From an uncultured Acinetobacter sp. (GTDB lineage: Bacteria > Pseudomonadota > Gammaproteobacteria > Pseudomonadales > Moraxellaceae): DNA of 64,000 nt. Shown piece after piece: positions 1-10,390 of this stretch. The first letter of the stretch is position 1. Each line of letters opens with the position of its first letter. The stretch lies in NCBI RefSeq assembly GCF_947626835.1, contig NZ_CANQTS010000004.1:1-64000 (forward strand), read 5' to 3'. The notes under the pieces are model-generated. The model was not told the DNA's origin, made no database searches, and worked only from the letters and a program-made list of their open reading frames with translations. The translations under genes were made by a program, and so were the position numbers.

Positions 1-77
1 ACTATGATAAGATTAACCCGTTAGGTCAGGTGGCCTAACTTAAATAAAAAACTCTCCGACAAACCCGGTACGGTTCA
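1..77 (-). mobile_element. End of an insertion sequence (IS3-family-like), partial
   Basis: Read on the minus strand from base 77, the sequence begins TGAACCGTACCGGGTTTGTC, which resembles IS3-family terminal inverted repeats found in Acinetobacter; on the plus strand it ends in CA, as such elements do. An inverted repeat (GTTAGG...CCTAAC, about 21-40) follows, as is common just inside IS ends upstream of the transposase. The homology of the adhesin repeat stops exactly here. The transposase lies outside the window, so the family is inferred from the terminus only. Confidence 0.72.
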
Positions 78-2747
78 CAATGCCTTGACATCATTGTCTT
101 GGCTTGGATCTTTGTACTGCACATTCAGCGTTTGATTTTCTTCAATCGGCGTAGCTGGTACTAAGGTCACTTGCGCACCATCAATGATGATGTCGGTAAT
201 CACAACGTCTTTACCATTCACCATGAAAGTGAAGTCATTCAAGCTTGGTGGATTGGTTGCATCTAACACTTCATTGAACATTAACGACACGTTGCCATCC
301 GTTGTCACCTCAGCACTTTGCAAGGTTGGTGCTGTTTCATTAAGGTCAGAATCGCTGTCCGAGTCAGAGTCAGAATCGCTGTCCGAGTCAGAGTCAGAAT
401 CGCTGTCCGAGTCAGAGTCGCTGTCCGAATCAGAGTCAGAATCCGAGTCGCTGTCCGAGTCAGAGTCGCTGTCCGAATCAGAGTCAGAGTCGCTGTCCGA
501 ATCAGAGTCAGAGTCGCTGTCCGAATCAGAGTCGCTGTCCGAGTCAGAGTCACTGTCCGAGTCAGAATCAGAGTCGCTGTCAGAATCAGAGTCGCTGTCA
601 GAATCAGAGTCGCTGTCCGAATCAGAGTCGCTGTCCGAGTCAGAGTCGCTGTCCGAATCCGAGTCAGAGTCGCTGTCCGAGTCAGAATCGCTGTCCGAAT
701 CAGAGTCGCTGTCCGAGTCAGAATCGCTGTCAGAGTCAGAGTCAGAGTCGCTGTCCGAATCCGAGTCAGAATCGCTGTCCGAATCAGAATCGCTGTCCGA
801 GTCAGAATCGCTGTCCGAATCAGAGTCAGAATCGCTGTCAGAGTCAGAGTCAGAATCGCTGTCAGAGTCAGAGTCGCTGTCAGAATCAGAGTCAGAGTCC
901 GAATCAGAGTCGCTGTCCGAGTCAGAATCGCTGTCCGAGTCAGAGTCGCTGTCAGAATCAGAGTCAGAATCGCTGTCCGAATCAGAATCAGAGTCGCTGT
1001 CAGAATCAGAGTCGCTGTCCGAATCAGAGTCGCTGTCCGAGTCAGAGTCGCTGTCCGAATCAGAGTCAGAGTCGCTGTCCGAATCAGAGTCAGAGTCGCT
1101 GTCCGAGTCAGAATCGCTGTCCGAATCAGAGTCGCTGTCCGAATCAGAATCGCTGTCCGAGTCAGAGTCAGAGTCGCTGTCCGAGTCAGAATCGCTGTCC
1201 GAGTCAGAATCGCTGTCCGAATCAGAGTCAGAGTCGCTGTCCGAGTCAGAGTCGCTGTCCGAGTCAGAATCGCTGTCCGAGTCAGAGTCGCTGTCCGAAT
1301 CAGAATCGCTGTCCGAATCAGAATCACTGTCAGAGTCCGAGTCGCTGTCCGAGTCAGAGTCGCTGTCCGAATCAGAGTCGCTGTCCGAATCAGAGTCAGA
1401 ATCGCTGTCCGAATCAGAGTCGCTGTCCGAATCAGAGTCGCTGTCCGAATCAGAGTCAGAATCGCTATCAGAATCAGAGTCGCTGTCAGAGTCAGAATCG
1501 CTGTCCGAATCAGAGTCGCTGTCCGAATCAGAGTCGCTGTCAGAATCAGAATCGCTGTCCGAATCAGAGTCAGAATCGCTATCAGAATCAGAGTCGCTGT
1601 CCGAGTCAGAGTCAGAATCGCTGTCAGAGTCCGAGTCGCTGTCAGAGTCAGAATCACCTTCTGAATCTTCGATCTCTGAGTTGTTCGTTACAGCCACATC
1701 AAAACTTGTAGCGTCATTGCCTGCTTCATCTTGCAATGCAGCAGTGTCGTTCTCTGCACTTGGATCGTCGTACTTCACATTCACCGTTTGATCTTTTTCA
1801 ATCGGTGTTGCAGGCACAAGCGTCACTTGATTGCCATCAATGATGATCTTCTCAATCTCAACCTGTTCGCCATCCACTGTTAAGGTTAAGTCCTCAAGGC
1901 GTGGCGGATTGGCTGGATCAAGCGCTTCGTCAAAGGTTAACAGCACTTCACCATCAACGGTCACTTCAGCTGTTTCAAGGGCTGGTGCAAGTGGATTGGT
2001 CACCGCAACGTCAAAGCTGGCAACGTCGTTACCCGCTTCATCTTGGAATGCAGCAGTGTCGTTCTCTGCGCTTGGATCGTCGTACTTCACATTCACCGTT
2101 TGATCTTTTTCAATCGGTGTTGCAGGCACAAGCGTCACTTGATTGCCATCAATGATGATCTTCTCAATCTCAACGGCTTCGCCATCCACCGTTAAGGTTA
2201 AGTCCTCAAGGCGTGGCGGATTGGCTGGATCAAGCGCTTCGTCAAAGGTTAATAACACTTCACCATCAACGGTCACTTCAGCGCTTTCAAGCTGAGGGGC
2301 TGGGTCAATATCGGGATGATTATCTGGTGCTTGAGGTTGCTTGGTATCGCTATTGGAGTTTGCAATCCCTGCAAATGCTGCAATGCCTAAACCTGTTAGA
2401 ATTGGCCATAAATAAGGGAATGCTGCAAATTCAGATTTAGAATAAAGTAAAGGCTCAAGCTGATCTAAGCTGACATATTCGACTTTCGCCAAATCATAGT
2501 AGAAAAATTGTTCATGTTGGGTACGAAACACCAATGAACTTTCTTCTGCTACAAAATTTTCAATCTTTATGACATCACCATTTTTTAAGGTAATGACCAC
2601 TGTATTGCCAACATATTCAATTGTTTTAATCTGTGCTGGATCAATATCCACTAAAACAACAGAGTCTTCACCTAGCTCTATACCTGCTTGTGGTTTATCG
2701 ACCAATTGATTGCTCCAAGCCGATTTAGAAATAATTTGTACTTGCAT
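75..2747 (-). CDS. BapA/LapA-like surface adhesin with Ser-Asp repeat, 3' end truncated by IS
   Basis: Large surface adhesin fragment of about 890 residues, probably exported by the adjacent type I system. Order: a Bap-type prefix domain (about 1-90), a hydrophobic segment (about 108-128), two near-identical Ig-like repeats of about 104 residues (SWM-repeat type, with [17 protein letters not shown]), a pure Ser-Asp tract of 436 residues, then a diverged third repeat that breaks off after DVKAL where the first two continue QDEAGND. The stop TGA is the first three bases of the IS. The ATG at 2747 is preferred over the GTG at 2777 because GGGG lies about 8 bases upstream. C-terminal repeats and the type I secretion signal are missing, so the fragment is probably not exported. 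Biofilm or adhesion function is family knowledge, not seen directly. Confidence 0.85.
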   Translation of the reverse strand: MQVQIISKSAWSNQLVDKPQAGIELGEDSVVLVDIDPAQIKTIEYVGNTVVITLKNGDVIKIENFVAEESSLVFRTQHEQFFYYDLAKVEYVSLDQLEPLLYSKSEFAAFPYLWPILTGLGIAAFAGIANSNSDTKQPQAPDNHPDIDPAPQLESAEVTVDGEVLLTFDEALDPANPPRLEDLTLTVDGEAVEIEKIIIDGNQVTLVPATPIEKDQTVNVKYDDPSAENDTAAFQDEAGNDVASFDVAVTNPLAPALETAEVTVDGEVLLTFDEALDPANPPRLEDLTLTVDGEQVEIEKIIIDGNQVTLVPATPIEKDQTVNVKYDDPSAENDTAALQDEAGNDATSFDVAVTNNSEIEDSEGDSDSDSDSDSDSDSDSDSDSDSDSDSDSDSDSDSDSDSDSDSDSDSDSDSDSDSDSDSDSDSDSDSDSDSDSDSDSDSDSDSDSDSDSDSDSDSDSDSDSDSDSDSDSDSDSDSDSDSDSDSDSDSDSDSDSDSDSDSDSDSDSDSDSDSDSDSDSDSDSDSDSDSDSDSDSDSDSDSDSDSDSDSDSDSDSDSDSDSDSDSDSDSDSDSDSDSDSDSDSDSDSDSDSDSDSDSDSDSDSDSDSDSDSDSDSDSDSDSDSDSDSDSDSDSDSDSDSDSDSDSDSDSDSDSDSDSDSDSDSDSDSDSDSDSDSDSDSDSDSDSDSDSDSDSDSDSDSDSDSDSDSDSDSDSDSDSDSDSDSDSDSDSDSDSDSDSDSDSDSDSDSDSDSDSDSDSDSDSDSDSDSDSDSDSDSDSDSDSDSDSDSDSDSDSDSDSDSDLNETAPTLQSAEVTTDGNVSLMFNEVLDATNPPSLNDFTFMVNGKDVVITDIIIDGAQVTLVPATPIEENQTLNVQYKDPSQDNDVKAL
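348..1655 (-). repeat. Ser-Asp coding tract, 218 dipeptides
   Basis: 1308 bp made of 6-bp units alternating Asp (GAC/GAT) and Ser (TCT/TCG/TCA/TCC/AGC) codons, often grouped as 18-bp units containing one AGC. Synonymous variation makes the DNA much less uniform than the protein. The plus strand also stays open across it as a by-product of the repeat. Confidence 0.95.
1672..2295 (-). repeat. Two tandem 312-bp direct repeats in the adhesin gene
   Basis: Two near-identical copies offset by 312 bp (for example TACTTCACATTCACCG at 1771 and 2083) encode the first two Ig-like repeats. The third, partial copy at about 78-345 is clearly diverged. Edges are approximate. Confidence 0.85.
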
Positions 2748-2948
2748 ATAGCAACCCCAAAATTTATGCCCTATCACACAATTATTATTTAATTAAAAGT
2801 TAAATAATTCACGTTATATATTAACATAACACCATTAAATCCCAAGGAAATAATGTGATTTAGTTGACAATAAATCATGTATAAAATCCTATATTGTTGG
2901 CATATGGTGCGTATTTTATGGGTATATTGCATATTTACTAACACAAAA

Positions 2949-2976
2949 AAATCCTGCCATATAGACAGGATTTTTA
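2949..2976 (-). terminator. Terminator after the type I secretion operon
   Basis: AATCCTG/CAGGATT stem (2950-2956 and 2966-2972) with T-runs on both sides, between the adaptor gene and the adhesin gene. It suggests the adhesin has its own promoter in 2748-2945. Confidence 0.7.
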
Positions 2977-2995
2977 TTTCAGATTCACTTAATAA

Positions 2996-4168
2996 TTATC
3001 GCTCACGTAAAGCTTCTTTGGCTTTGTTAAACGGTTTAATTAAGTAATCAATAATGGTTTTATCGCCGGTTTTAATATCGACTGTGGCAACCATACCAGG
3101 CGTAATACTAAATTGCTGCCCAGACTTATTTTCTAGCTTGTCCTTGTCAGTACGGATATACACACGGTAATAGAACTGATCTTGTTTGACTTCATCACGA
3201 ATTGTGTCTGGTGAAATCACGGTCACTTTACCGTCTAAACCACCATAAATTGAATAATCATAGGCGGTAATTTTAACCAATGCCTCTTGCCCCGGACGGA
3301 TAAAAGCAATATCACGTGGTGAAATACGTGCTTCAATTAGCAGCTGTTCATCTAAAGGGACAATCGTCATCAATTTACCATTTTGTGGAATCACACCACC
3401 AATGGTCATTACATCAATTTCTTTGACCACACCACGCATAGGTGATTTAAAAATAGTACGACTTAAGGTATCTGATTTACCTTTAACCACCTGTGATTGG
3501 GTTTGAATATCCGTATTAGCCTTGGCCAATTCTTCACGTGAATTTACATAGTATTGGTTACGAATGTCATTCATTTGATTACTTAAATCATTGGCTTGAC
3601 GTTTTAAACGCAACACTTCTACTTCACTGGCAGCACCTTTGGCCACCAAAGGTTCGGTCATACGCAATTCTTGCTCAACCAAATTCAGTGCTTGACGTAA
3701 ACCCGACAAAGACTCTTCTAAATTGGCACGGCGTGAATTATATAAAGCAGTTTCTTCATTGACTAACTTAGGTTCTTTAAGCACTTCGGCTGGAAATACC
3801 AAAGCAGTTCCATTTACTTCAGCACGTAAACGTGCAGAGGTCGCTAAAGAAGACAGTAACAATGACTCTGATTCGCCCACATTAGATTCAAAACGTGTCG
3901 GGTCAAGCTGAGCTAAGACTTGGCCTTGCTCAACAATCTCACCTTCACGCACGTTGAGTTTGGTCAAAATACCGCCCTCAAGCGATTGAATGACTTGCTC
4001 TTTAGAAGAAGGAACCACTTTACCTGTACCGGTTGATACTTCTTCAAGCTTAAACAGCCATGCCCAAGCAATTAATATAGACAAACCAACACAAACAATC
4101 CAAATCAGCAGACTCGATTTTGGTAATGGTGGTTCAAGCTCAGTGACTTTTTGTGCTTGCTTACTCAT
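2996..4168 (-). CDS. HlyD-family type I secretion periplasmic adaptor
   Basis: Membrane-fusion subunit that bridges the inner-membrane ABC exporter and the TolC-like channel. 390 residues: short cytoplasmic N-terminus, one transmembrane segment (about 20-40), a biotinyl-lipoyl-like region ([20 protein letters not shown]), a coiled-coil hairpin (about 100-220), and a C-terminal beta-barrel region with [18 protein letters not shown]. Its ATG overlaps the stop of the ABC gene by 4 bp, so the two are translationally coupled. It resembles LapC-type adaptors of large-adhesin systems; the adhesin gene downstream fits that. Confidence 0.92.
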   Translation of the reverse strand: MSKQAQKVTELEPPLPKSSLLIWIVCVGLSILIAWAWLFKLEEVSTGTGKVVPSSKEQVIQSLEGGILTKLNVREGEIVEQGQVLAQLDPTRFESNVGESESLLLSSLATSARLRAEVNGTALVFPAEVLKEPKLVNEETALYNSRRANLEESLSGLRQALNLVEQELRMTEPLVAKGAASEVEVLRLKRQANDLSNQMNDIRNQYYVNSREELAKANTDIQTQSQVVKGKSDTLSRTIFKSPMRGVVKEIDVMTIGGVIPQNGKLMTIVPLDEQLLIEARISPRDIAFIRPGQEALVKITAYDYSIYGGLDGKVTVISPDTIRDEVKQDQFYYRVYIRTDKDKLENKSGQQFSITPGMVATVDIKTGDKTIIDYLIKPFNKAKEALRER

Positions 4169-6306
4169 CCTTTCGCTCCTGCTGCTGGTGCTGGACGTTT
4201 TTGCGCGGATTGATTCAAAATCTGATCGCGCGGCCCATCCATCACAATTTTACCGTCATTGACCACAATAATCCGATCTACCAATTGCAATACTGCACGG
4301 CGATGGGTCGCGACTACCATGGTACGATTGGTCAACCAAACTTTAAGATGATCTATCAGTTGTTTTTCAGACACATCATCAATCGCGGCTGTAGGCTCAT
4401 CAAGCAATAAAATATTGGGTTGACGAATCAACAAACGTGACAACAATAATGCTTGACGTTGACCACCAGAGAAACCAACCCCACCTTCTAAGATCACATG
4501 ATCAAGACCTTCTTTTTTGTCTTGAACAAAGTTAATCGCACCGGTAATACGCAACGCTTGTAGAATTTCATCATCGGTTGCCAGTGGTGCACCAAGGGTT
4601 AAGTTTTCACGCACCGTACCATAAAACAGTTGTGCACCTTGATTGAGCAAACCCATATCACGACGTACATCCGATGGATCAATTAAGTTCAGTTCTACCC
4701 CATCGAGCTTGACCTTACCTTGGGTAGGTTCTTGCATACCAGACAATAGTTGCAACAGCGTTGATTTACCCGCGCCATTACGCCCTAAAATCGCAATTTT
4801 CTCGCCCGGTTTAATTTCAAGTTTTGGCACCACTAAAGTCGGTTTTGCATCGTCAGGACCATACTTAAATGCAACCCCTGCCAATTCATAATGGCCATGA
4901 ATCGCGGGACGATGAATCAATGAGGCATGATCAGGCTGATCGACTGATTTTTTCATCAGCTCATCTAAGCCTTGTTTCGCCACTTTGGCTTGTTGTAAAC
5001 GCCCTAATACCCCTGCCAGTTGTGAGATTGGCGCGAGCATACGTGACGATAAAATCGAACACGCCACCAGCGCACCTGTGGTCATTTCACCATCCATCAC
5101 GGCAAAAGCACCAACCAAAACCACCACAGCAAAGGTTAAACCTTGAATCTTTTGTGTCCATGCCGTCATTAAACCAATGATCTTACGTTGACGCATACCC
5201 ACATCGGCTGCCACTTCATTCATGTGATTCCATTGGTTTTGAAAACGTGCCTCTGCACGTAATAACTTAATGTCTTCAATACCTTGTACCGACTCAACCA
5301 GCATAGCATTACGAATTGCACCTTCACGCATCCCTTCTTGTGCCAATTTCGCCAACGGTTTTTGTGCCAAAATACCCGGTAGAATCATCAGTGGCACCAC
5401 CACTAACATCACCCAAAACAGATCGCCACCGATCATCCAAAAAATCACCAAGAATAAAAAGAAAAATGGCAAATCGGCAATTGCAGATACGGTCGTTGAT
5501 GTGACTAACTCACGCACACCTTCAAGCTCACGAATTTGTGAAATAAAAGTACCCGTGGATTTTGGTCGTTCATTATTTTTAATACGTAAGGCATGTCCAA
5601 AGACACGATCAGAAATGCGTAAATCAGCGCGCTTACCAATCACATCTGATAAATAAATCCGACTCACCCTTAAAATAAATTCAAAGATTGCCGCAATCAG
5701 TACACCACTAGCCAAAACCCATAGCGTTGGAATTGACTGTGCTGGAATAACACGGTCATACACATTCATAGAAAACACAATCGTGGCCAATGCCAACACG
5801 TTTGCCAAGAGTGAGGCAAACATAATGTCGATATAGCGTTTCCAGTCTTTTAACACAATCGACCAAAACCAATTTTTTTCAAACGGTTTGATATATTCAT
5901 CGACACGCGCATCGGGCACTGACTTTTCAGGACGAATTACATACAAATAACGCGCATTTTCGCGCAATTGTTCAAGCGTTAAAGTCTGTGATAAGCCTTG
6001 ATCACCACTAAATTGCACACTGCTATTGCCTTCACTGTCAATTTTGTCAATGACGCCTACTTGACCGCCATTAAACTCAACCACAACAGGCAAGCGCCAT
6101 GGATTCATTAAATCATCTGAAAACGCGGCTTTACGCACACTCATGCCAATTTGACGCGTCATCACATGCAGTACATCATCTACAGTTTGGTTGGGATTCC
6201 AGTCCAATTGCAAACGAATACGTTCTTCCGATGGTTCAATACGGTAATGCTTGGCGATGGATAAAACCGCTTGCAGCCATGGTTGGTAGTTGATTTTCGT
6301 ACTCAT
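4165..6306 (-). CDS. Type I secretion ABC transporter, permease/ATPase
   Basis: Inner-membrane exporter that energises adhesin secretion. 713 residues: an N-terminal C39-like domain (about 1-125) without a recognisable catalytic Cys, hence a substrate-binding rather than cleaving domain; a six-helix membrane domain (about 155-430); and a nucleotide-binding domain with Walker [10 protein letters not shown] (about 505), signature FSGGQRQ (about 612) and Walker [12 protein letters not shown] (about 633). Its start codon overlaps the stop of the TolC-like gene by 1 bp and its end overlaps the adaptor gene. Intact at this resolution. Resembles LapB-type exporters. Confidence 0.93.
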   Translation of the reverse strand: MSTKINYQPWLQAVLSIAKHYRIEPSEERIRLQLDWNPNQTVDDVLHVMTRQIGMSVRKAAFSDDLMNPWRLPVVVEFNGGQVGVIDKIDSEGNSSVQFSGDQGLSQTLTLEQLRENARYLYVIRPEKSVPDARVDEYIKPFEKNWFWSIVLKDWKRYIDIMFASLLANVLALATIVFSMNVYDRVIPAQSIPTLWVLASGVLIAAIFEFILRVSRIYLSDVIGKRADLRISDRVFGHALRIKNNERPKSTGTFISQIRELEGVRELVTSTTVSAIADLPFFFLFLVIFWMIGGDLFWVMLVVVPLMILPGILAQKPLAKLAQEGMREGAIRNAMLVESVQGIEDIKLLRAEARFQNQWNHMNEVAADVGMRQRKIIGLMTAWTQKIQGLTFAVVVLVGAFAVMDGEMTTGALVACSILSSRMLAPISQLAGVLGRLQQAKVAKQGLDELMKKSVDQPDHASLIHRPAIHGHYELAGVAFKYGPDDAKPTLVVPKLEIKPGEKIAILGRNGAGKSTLLQLLSGMQEPTQGKVKLDGVELNLIDPSDVRRDMGLLNQGAQLFYGTVRENLTLGAPLATDDEILQALRITGAINFVQDKKEGLDHVILEGGVGFSGGQRQALLLSRLLIRQPNILLLDEPTAAIDDVSEKQLIDHLKVWLTNRTMVVATHRRAVLQLVDRIIVVNDGKIVMDGPRDQILNQSAQKRPAPAAGAKG

Positions 6307-7841
6307 TATTGAACTTCAAACCCCTGAATAGAAATATTATTTAGTTCATACAAATCGCGTGAACGTCCTGTTTGCGCAATATAGTTCACAATCGCGGTAT
6401 AGATGTCATAACGTGCCGCTTCAATTTCTTGTGAGGCACTATGAATAGACTGCTCTGCATTTAACAGATCCACAACAGTACGTGTGCCGAGTTTATACTG
6501 CTCTTGATACAGCTCTTTGGTACGCGTGGCTGTTTCTTTACGCGCCATTAAGATACTCATTTGACGCTGCTTATTTTCAATTTCTTCACGCAATACCCGC
6601 ACTTGATCCAGCACATTTAAATATTCAGTATTTAAACGTGCGCGCGCCGCTTGTTCAGCATAACTTGCAGCTTTGGTGCGTGATGTGGTTGCACCACCTT
6701 GATAAAAGTTACTGTTGGCTTCAAGCATAATCGAGTGATAAAAACCATCATCTTCATTATTATTGGGATTACGTCCATTAATCGCTTGACTGAGTGAGCC
6801 TTTCACATTCAAGGTTGGATAATTACTTAAACGGGTTTGCTCAAGTTCAGCCTTAGCCACTTCAATTTGGGCTTGTGCCAAGATCATTTTCGGAACTTGG
6901 TTAAACTCTGGTTCTTGATATAAATTAGAATCCACAATTAAACGCTCAGGTAAGCTCCATTGTAAACCCGACACATCAAAGCCCAGTAAAGTACGTAATT
7001 TCTGTTGATACTGACGCAATTGGGTTTGCTGCACGATCATATTAGAACGTGAGGATTCTAAATACGATTGCGCTTGCACAGGATCGGCTTGACTGCTAAT
7101 ACCGGCACGAGCACGTAAATTGGCAATTTCGGTAATGCGTGAAATCCCTGCAATTTGTTGTTCGGCGATTTTAGTAATTTCTTGATAGCGCTTAATTTGC
7201 ACAATTGAATTGGCCGCTTGATAGGCCACATCATCCATACTCACCAAGACATTGGCTTGTTCGGCAAATAATCGTGCTTGTTGGACATCTACAGTGCTTT
7301 TGACTTTGCCAAAGTCGTATAACATTTGGGTGAGGCTTAAGTTGATTACTTGTCGACCACGCTCACCTGAGGTTAAATCGCCTGTACCTAAACCACCTGA
7401 AATTTGCGGATAATATGCAGCTCTTGCTACATCAATATTGGCATTTTGTGAGGCTAAATTAGCAATCGCTTGAGAAATATCAGGATTGCGTTGTACAGCA
7501 CGCAAAATAGCTTCATTAAAGGCTAAACGCTGCACGTTTGGCATGTAATTAGTACCAGTAGGCATATTTGGGTCAAAACTGGTCACCATCGGCAATTCTG
7601 GAATTGCCGAGGTATCAATTTGGAAATTGCTCAGTGCTTTAACATTTGCTTTATTAAAGTTTTCATCACTTTTCGGTCCAAGCAAACCCAAGCTTTTATC
7701 CTTAAAAGTACTGAAATACGACTTCGGTGTATCCGCATACGCTGTCGAAACCAAAAGAGATAACGTTAAAATTACTCCCTTAATCACATTTGCTTGTACC
7801 CCATAGCCCTGTTTTGCTTTAGTTTTTTGTCTGAATGCCAT
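6306..7841 (-). CDS. TolC-family outer membrane channel of the type I system
   Basis: Outer-membrane efflux protein giving the exit duct for the type I system. The ATG at 7841 gives 511 residues beginning with a basic N-terminus and hydrophobic core ending STAYADT, a signal peptide with cleavage after AYA; the GTG at 7898 would add 19 residues with no ribosome site. Two outer-membrane efflux repeats follow, with typical features such as [13 protein letters not shown] and [13 protein letters not shown]. First gene of the three-gene operon, coupled to the ABC gene by a 1-bp overlap. Resembles LapE/TolC. Confidence 0.9.
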   Translation of the reverse strand: MAFRQKTKAKQGYGVQANVIKGVILTLSLLVSTAYADTPKSYFSTFKDKSLGLLGPKSDENFNKANVKALSNFQIDTSAIPELPMVTSFDPNMPTGTNYMPNVQRLAFNEAILRAVQRNPDISQAIANLASQNANIDVARAAYYPQISGGLGTGDLTSGERGRQVINLSLTQMLYDFGKVKSTVDVQQARLFAEQANVLVSMDDVAYQAANSIVQIKRYQEITKIAEQQIAGISRITEIANLRARAGISSQADPVQAQSYLESSRSNMIVQQTQLRQYQQKLRTLLGFDVSGLQWSLPERLIVDSNLYQEPEFNQVPKMILAQAQIEVAKAELEQTRLSNYPTLNVKGSLSQAINGRNPNNNEDDGFYHSIMLEANSNFYQGGATTSRTKAASYAEQAARARLNTEYLNVLDQVRVLREEIENKQRQMSILMARKETATRTKELYQEQYKLGTRTVVDLLNAEQSIHSASQEIEAARYDIYTAIVNYIAQTGRSRDLYELNNISIQGFEVQ

Positions 7842-7946
7842 AATCAATAAGTTTGAATGAGCTAATATTTTTCGGTATTTTACCTTGTTTATCGACACTT
7901 TTTTGTATTTTTATTTTCAAGGACTTACTTTTTATCAATTCTATGA

Positions 7947-7975
7947 AAAAAGACCAGTCATCTCCTGGTCTTTTT
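7947..7975 (-). terminator. Terminator after lptB
   Basis: AAAAGACCAG/CTGGTCTTTT stem (7947-7956, 7965-7974) with a 3' T-run; separates the kds-lpt operon from the secretion operon. Confidence 0.75.
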
Positions 7976-7992
7976 CTGATTTTAAAGTTCCA

Positions 7993-8733
7993 TTAAACAG
8001 TAAAATCTTCACCTAAATATACCTGACGCACTTTTTCGTTGGCTAAAATATCTTTTGGTGTACCTTCTGCAATCACAGCACCCTCACTGACGATATAAGC
8101 ACGCTCACAAATCGCTAAAGTCTCACGTACATTATGATCGGTAATTAATACCCCAATGCCACGCTGCTTTAAAGTGGTAATAATATCTTTAATATCACCC
8201 ACCGAAATTGGATCAACCCCAGCAAATGGTTCATCTAACAACATAAATTTAGGGTCTGCCGCCAAAGCACGTGCAATCTCAGCACGACGACGTTCACCGC
8301 CTGATACACTCATCCCTAAAGAATCTTTAATGTGGGTAATTTTAAAATCACTTAACAGTTCATTTAAACGTGCCTTACGCTGGTCTTTGTTTAAATCGTT
8401 ACGTGTTTCTAAAATTGCCATAATATTTTCCGCAATGGTCAATTTACGAAAAATTGAGGCCTCTTGTGGCAAATAGCCAATGCCTTTGCGAGCACGTTCA
8501 TGCATGGCAAGATCAGATAAATCTAAATGATCAAGATGAATCTCGCCTTTATCCATACGTACGAGACCCACCACCATATAAAAGCTGGTGGTTTTGCCTG
8601 CACCATTGGGCCCAAGTAACCCTACAATTTGACCACTTTGCATGCTAAAGGATACATCTTTGACCACCCAACGCTTGCTGTAGTTTTTGGCCAAATGCTT
8701 AATGGTTAGAGTCTGTACTGGAGTGCTTGACAT
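7993..8733 (-). CDS. lptB: LPS export ABC transporter ATP-binding protein LptB
   Basis: Cytoplasmic ATPase of the LptB2FGC complex that extracts LPS or lipooligosaccharide from the inner membrane and drives it across the Lpt bridge. 246 residues, usual length. Walker [10 protein letters not shown] (about 39-47), signature [16 protein letters not shown], Walker [13 protein letters not shown] and switch His in ITDHNVRE are all present. The start overlaps the lptA stop by 1 bp; last gene of kdsD-kdsC-lptC-lptA-lptB. Confidence 0.97.
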   Translation of the reverse strand: MSSTPVQTLTIKHLAKNYSKRWVVKDVSFSMQSGQIVGLLGPNGAGKTTSFYMVVGLVRMDKGEIHLDHLDLSDLAMHERARKGIGYLPQEASIFRKLTIAENIMAILETRNDLNKDQRKARLNELLSDFKITHIKDSLGMSVSGGERRRAEIARALAADPKFMLLDEPFAGVDPISVGDIKDIITTLKQRGIGVLITDHNVRETLAICERAYIVSEGAVIAEGTPKDILANEKVRQVYLGEDFTV

Positions 8734-9284
8734 TAGTCACGTGCTCCTGGGAATGATTTAGTGCTCGATGGTGGAATCACAATTTGCACACGACCTGAAG
8801 ATGAACCTGTGCTATTTGGCGTACCAATCGCTTCAATATCACCTTTGTTCATGCTATAGCGTAAGGTGCTGCCTTTTAAGCTTGCGCCATTTTGCTCTAA
8901 GATTGCATTGCCCGACAGGGTTAAAATACCCGTTTGTGCATTATAAACAATTTTATTGGCTTGACCTTTGGCTAAGCCTTTATTGGCTTCAAGCTGCTGC
9001 TGAAAACGTGCAGGTGAACCTGATGCAGTAATGCTACTGATTTCTTTTTTGGCATTTAAATTGGCCACAATGGTTGCAGCTTGCAGCTTCATGGTGCCTT
9101 GTTCAATCACCACGTTGCCGCTATAGGTCATGACACCGCTTTTTTCATTAAAGCTACCACGATCGGCTACCAATGAAATCGGTTGATTGCGATCTGATGG
9201 CAAGGCCCATGCCGTACTTGCAAGCAGTGTCATTCCAAGGAGGGCAGCTTTGATTAATGCTGTATGCTTAAAATTACCGTTCAT
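8733..9284 (-). CDS. lptA: LPS transport periplasmic protein LptA
   Basis: Periplasmic bridge protein that passes LPS from LptC to the outer-membrane LptD/E. The ATG at 9284 (GAGGA upstream) gives about 183 residues with a clear signal peptide ending STAWA; an upstream in-frame start at 9323 is less likely because it would put charged residues before the signal. The OstA-fold beta-jellyroll is seen in [20 protein letters not shown] and related strands. The start overlaps the lptC 3' end by 11 bp. Confidence 0.95.
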   Translation of the reverse strand: MNGNFKHTALIKAALLGMTLLASTAWALPSDRNQPISLVADRGSFNEKSGVMTYSGNVVIEQGTMKLQAATIVANLNAKKEISSITASGSPARFQQQLEANKGLAKGQANKIVYNAQTGILTLSGNAILEQNGASLKGSTLRYSMNKGDIEAIGTPNSTGSSSGRVQIVIPPSSTKSFPGARD

Positions 9285-9816
9285 ACGTTCCTCGAATATT
9301 AAAAAATTCGTATTGCCCTTCATTTAAATTGGCTTTCAGACCTTGGCTGACAAACTCAGCTTGCGGGGATTGCACAATCACCATTTTATCGGTTTCGATA
9401 TCACGCGTCTTTGGGTAAAAGGTTAACTCAGTGGTATCAAGTTGCATTTGACCTTGGGTCAACAGCTTGGTGGCAGAAACTTGCTCTGACAACACCACTT
9501 TATTGTTATCGTCAAAGCTTTGTGCTTTGTTGGCCGTAAAAGTCGCATTGACCACACCATCTTGATACAAAGATGCATCTAGATTGCTTAAGCTTGCGGT
9601 TTTTTGTTGCATGTCTTGCGCTAGTCGGTCGACTGTGGCTTTAACATGCAACTGACCATCTTCATGGGTTTGGGTTAAATGAATGTTTTCAGCAGAATAA
9701 GTCATGCTTTGGGCAGCATCTGCTTCAAGCTTTTGCTGTTTTCCGCTGTAATAGTAGTAGCCACCACTTACAGCAGCAATCACAACTGCTGCGACGTATA
9801 AAACTTTAGTATCCAT
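9274..9816 (-). CDS. lptC: LPS export bitopic protein LptC
   Basis: Inner-membrane anchored periplasmic LPS acceptor linking LptBFG to LptA. 180 residues with one N-terminal transmembrane helix (about 5-24, VLYVAAVVIAAVSGGYYYY) followed by a beta-jellyroll domain containing MTYSAENIHLTQTHEDG and QLDTTELTFYP. Position between kdsC and lptA is the conserved order. Confidence 0.95.
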   Translation of the reverse strand: MDTKVLYVAAVVIAAVSGGYYYYSGKQQKLEADAAQSMTYSAENIHLTQTHEDGQLHVKATVDRLAQDMQQKTASLSNLDASLYQDGVVNATFTANKAQSFDDNNKVVLSEQVSATKLLTQGQMQLDTTELTFYPKTRDIETDKMVIVQSPQAEFVSQGLKANLNEGQYEFFNIRGTYER

Positions 9817-9847
9817 CGCTGTGGTTTCACTTTAATTAGATAAAATA

Positions 9848-10387
9848 TTAGTGTGGGGTCGCGGCATACTTTTCAAGTAAAGCGTCATACACACCCTTTG
9901 ACATTAACAACATGTCACAAATCTCACGTACCGCACCACGGCCACCCGTGGCTTGGGTCACTAAATCTGCACGACGACGCACTTCTAAATGACCGTTGGG
10001 TACAGTCACTTTCATGCCCGCAATCGAAAATGCTGATAAATCTGGCCAATCATCACCCATGTAGAGGCAATCTTCTGGGCTTAAACCTAACTGCTGACAG
10101 GCTTCAGTTAATGCCACACCTTTATCTTCACGGCCTTGATAAACTAAATCAACCCCTAAATCGCTCATGCGTTTTTCAACAATATGACTTTTACGACCGG
10201 TGATAATAATCACTTTCATGCCGGCTTGTTGCACCAGTTTCATGCCTAAGCCATCACGAATATCAAAGGATTTAATCTCATCACCATTATTGGTGAGTGT
10301 GACAAAACCATCACTTAAAATACCGTCTACATCAAGGACTAAGGCCTGAATATCACGCGCTTGTTCTAGTAAAATATAAGATGCCAT
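9848..10387 (-). CDS. kdsC: 3-deoxy-D-manno-octulosonate 8-phosphate phosphatase KdsC
   Basis: HAD-superfamily phosphatase that removes phosphate from Kdo-8-phosphate, the third step of Kdo synthesis for the LPS inner core. 179 residues, cytoplasmic. HAD motif I LDVDGILSD (about 18-26), motif II IITGRKS, and motif IV YMGDDWPDL are complete; no cap domain, as in tetrameric KdsC. Three bases separate it from kdsD upstream. Confidence 0.97.
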   Translation of the reverse strand: MASYILLEQARDIQALVLDVDGILSDGFVTLTNNGDEIKSFDIRDGLGMKLVQQAGMKVIIITGRKSHIVEKRMSDLGVDLVYQGREDKGVALTEACQQLGLSPEDCLYMGDDWPDLSAFSIAGMKVTVPNGHLEVRRRADLVTQATGGRGAVREICDMLLMSKGVYDALLEKYAATPH

Positions 10388-10390
10388 GTG

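Noticed and set aside
348..1655. CRISPR-like short repeat array
   Set aside because: Units are 6 or 18 bp with no spacers and are codon-phased in a known adhesin frame.
305..1664. Two further long frames (Thr/Leu/Ile-rich on minus, Val/Arg/Ile-rich on plus)
   Set aside because: Same repeat read out of frame; low-complexity by-products.
184..1791. Plus-strand frame of 535 residues rich in Ser-Glu-Leu across the repeat tract
   Set aside because: It is the antisense shadow of the Ser-Asp tract: the repeat itself keeps the opposite strand open. No ribosome site and no sensible composition.
5270..5656. Plus-strand 128-residue frame antisense to the ABC exporter
   Set aside because: Fully inside a well-supported gene on the other strand; no ribosome site or homology pattern.
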